From: Acanthochromis polyacanthus
Taxonomy: Eukaryota > Chordata > Actinopteri > Pomacentridae
DNA: 64,000 bases
Direction of reading: 5' to 3'
Assembly: GCF_021347895.1 (NCBI RefSeq)
Contig: NC_067118.1
Location: 36,879,755-36,943,754 of the forward strand
Position numbers and translations under genes: made by a program. The notes under the pieces were generated by a model. It had not been told where the DNA came from. It ran no database searches and was given only the letters and a program-made list of their open reading frames with translations. This document shows, one piece after another, positions 63,174-64,000 of the stretch (position 1 is its first letter; every line of letters begins with the position of its first letter).

Positions 63174-64000
63174 ATTCTGACCTGTGGAGACACCATCAAA
63201 GCTAACTTTAGCCACGTTAGCAGTGCTACATGCATACTAAACTGAGGATTGTTCAATTGTTGTGGCTAATGTGCCTTCAAAAAATTAATTGAGAATTCAG
63301 TTCCTGAAATGCTGGGTGTGCATGAAGACTCTTGTGTTCACTACTGCAGCCAAATATTTTGTGTGTTTTGTTTGTGTGTGTGTGAAACATTTCAGAGTTA
63401 GCAGAAGCAGCTCCAGACAGTAAACTAACCAGGTGAACTGTGAGGAAGCTGCTCCATGTCTATTGCTTCTTGTGAACCAGTAGACATGGAGCACTACATT
63501 GTCCCAAATATATAAAAAATGTGTCCAAAAAATTACAAAAATCTTCCAGAGTGACTCCAAGTCATTAACAAATGTTCAAAAGGACCTGAAAGTTTGTCCA
63601 AAATGCCTCAAAAATTATCCAGAATTGGTCAAATCTGGATTCTCGTCAAACTGGGACACCTGGATGGATGTGAAACTGATCTGGTGTCATCAATAAAGTC
63701 ACTGGGGATGAAGAACCAGATGATTCTGAGGAGGTCAGGAAGGAGCTTTAGCCCTATTTGGTTGATTTTTTTTTTTGTGCTGAATTTGAATTTTTATTGC
63801 AATTTCACCTGTTTTGTGATGATTCTGGTACTTTTTGAGGTAGTTTTGGCTCTTTTTGGGTGATTTTCTGTCTTTTTGTGGTAATTTTGGCTATTTTTGT
63901 GGTGATTCAGAAACTGAATTAACTTTTGCCTGACCTCTAAAGCTGGGCTCAAGTCTAGGCTCTATTTTATTTGTATTTTATTTATTTATTTTATTTTTTC
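63174..64000. other. Right edge of window, no exon recognised
   Basis: From about 63,815 to 63,905 there is a degenerate 21-base tandem (variants of GGCTCTTTTTGNGGTNATTTT, about four units). No final arhgef25 exon is identifiable, so the gene's 3' end lies further right. Confidence 0.5.

Overview
The window is vertebrate nuclear DNA, almost certainly from a teleost fish (percomorph-like composition, not resolved further). The evidence is split exons with GT-AG introns, long AT-rich introns, long (AC)n microsatellites, and a typical fish repeat load: Tc1-like, hAT and MITE DNA transposons, L1-like and L2-like LINEs, and a tRNA-derived SINE. There are no prokaryotic operons, CRISPR arrays or phage genes.

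One protein-coding gene dominates, on the plus strand: arhgef25 (p63RhoGEF/GEFT), a Rho-family guanine nucleotide exchange factor of the TRIO/KALRN/p63 family activated by Galpha-q. I placed 15 exons for the main isoform (24,053 to 60,062, at least 647 codons) by joining GT-AG boundaries whose phases all agree. The DH domain is encoded from the end of exon 4 to exon 11, the PH domain by exons 12-13, and the Galpha-q-contacting helix extension straddles exons 13/14. The last coding exon(s) lie beyond the right edge. Two further exons at 8,972-9,067 and 10,187-10,325 form an alternative 5' end that joins exon 2 in frame. The locus therefore appears to make a Cys-rich, probably palmitoylated N-terminus (exon 1a) and a Cys-free N-terminus (exons 1b+1c) from separate promoters.

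Layout: 1-8.9 kb, upstream DNA with no recognised gene. 9-24 kb, alternative 5' exons and the first long intron, with an L2 3' tail, an L2 RT relic and a hAT-like MITE. 24-44.6 kb, exon 1a and a 20.5-kb intron holding a 5'-truncated L1-like LINE, a tRNA-SINE and a hAT remnant that keeps only a BED finger. 44.6-60.1 kb, exons 2-15, with a second L1 nested in a MITE (intron 4), a small MITE (intron 8) and a decayed RT fragment (intron 13). 60.1-64 kb, a downstream intron carrying a complete but inactivated Tc1-like transposon with intact TA duplications.

I found no previously undescribed system. The most interesting items are the two-promoter N-terminal architecture, the upstream ORF whose stop overlaps the exon 1a start codon, the TRIO/kalirin-like motif kept in exon 2, and several mobile-element insertions whose boundaries resolve to the base.
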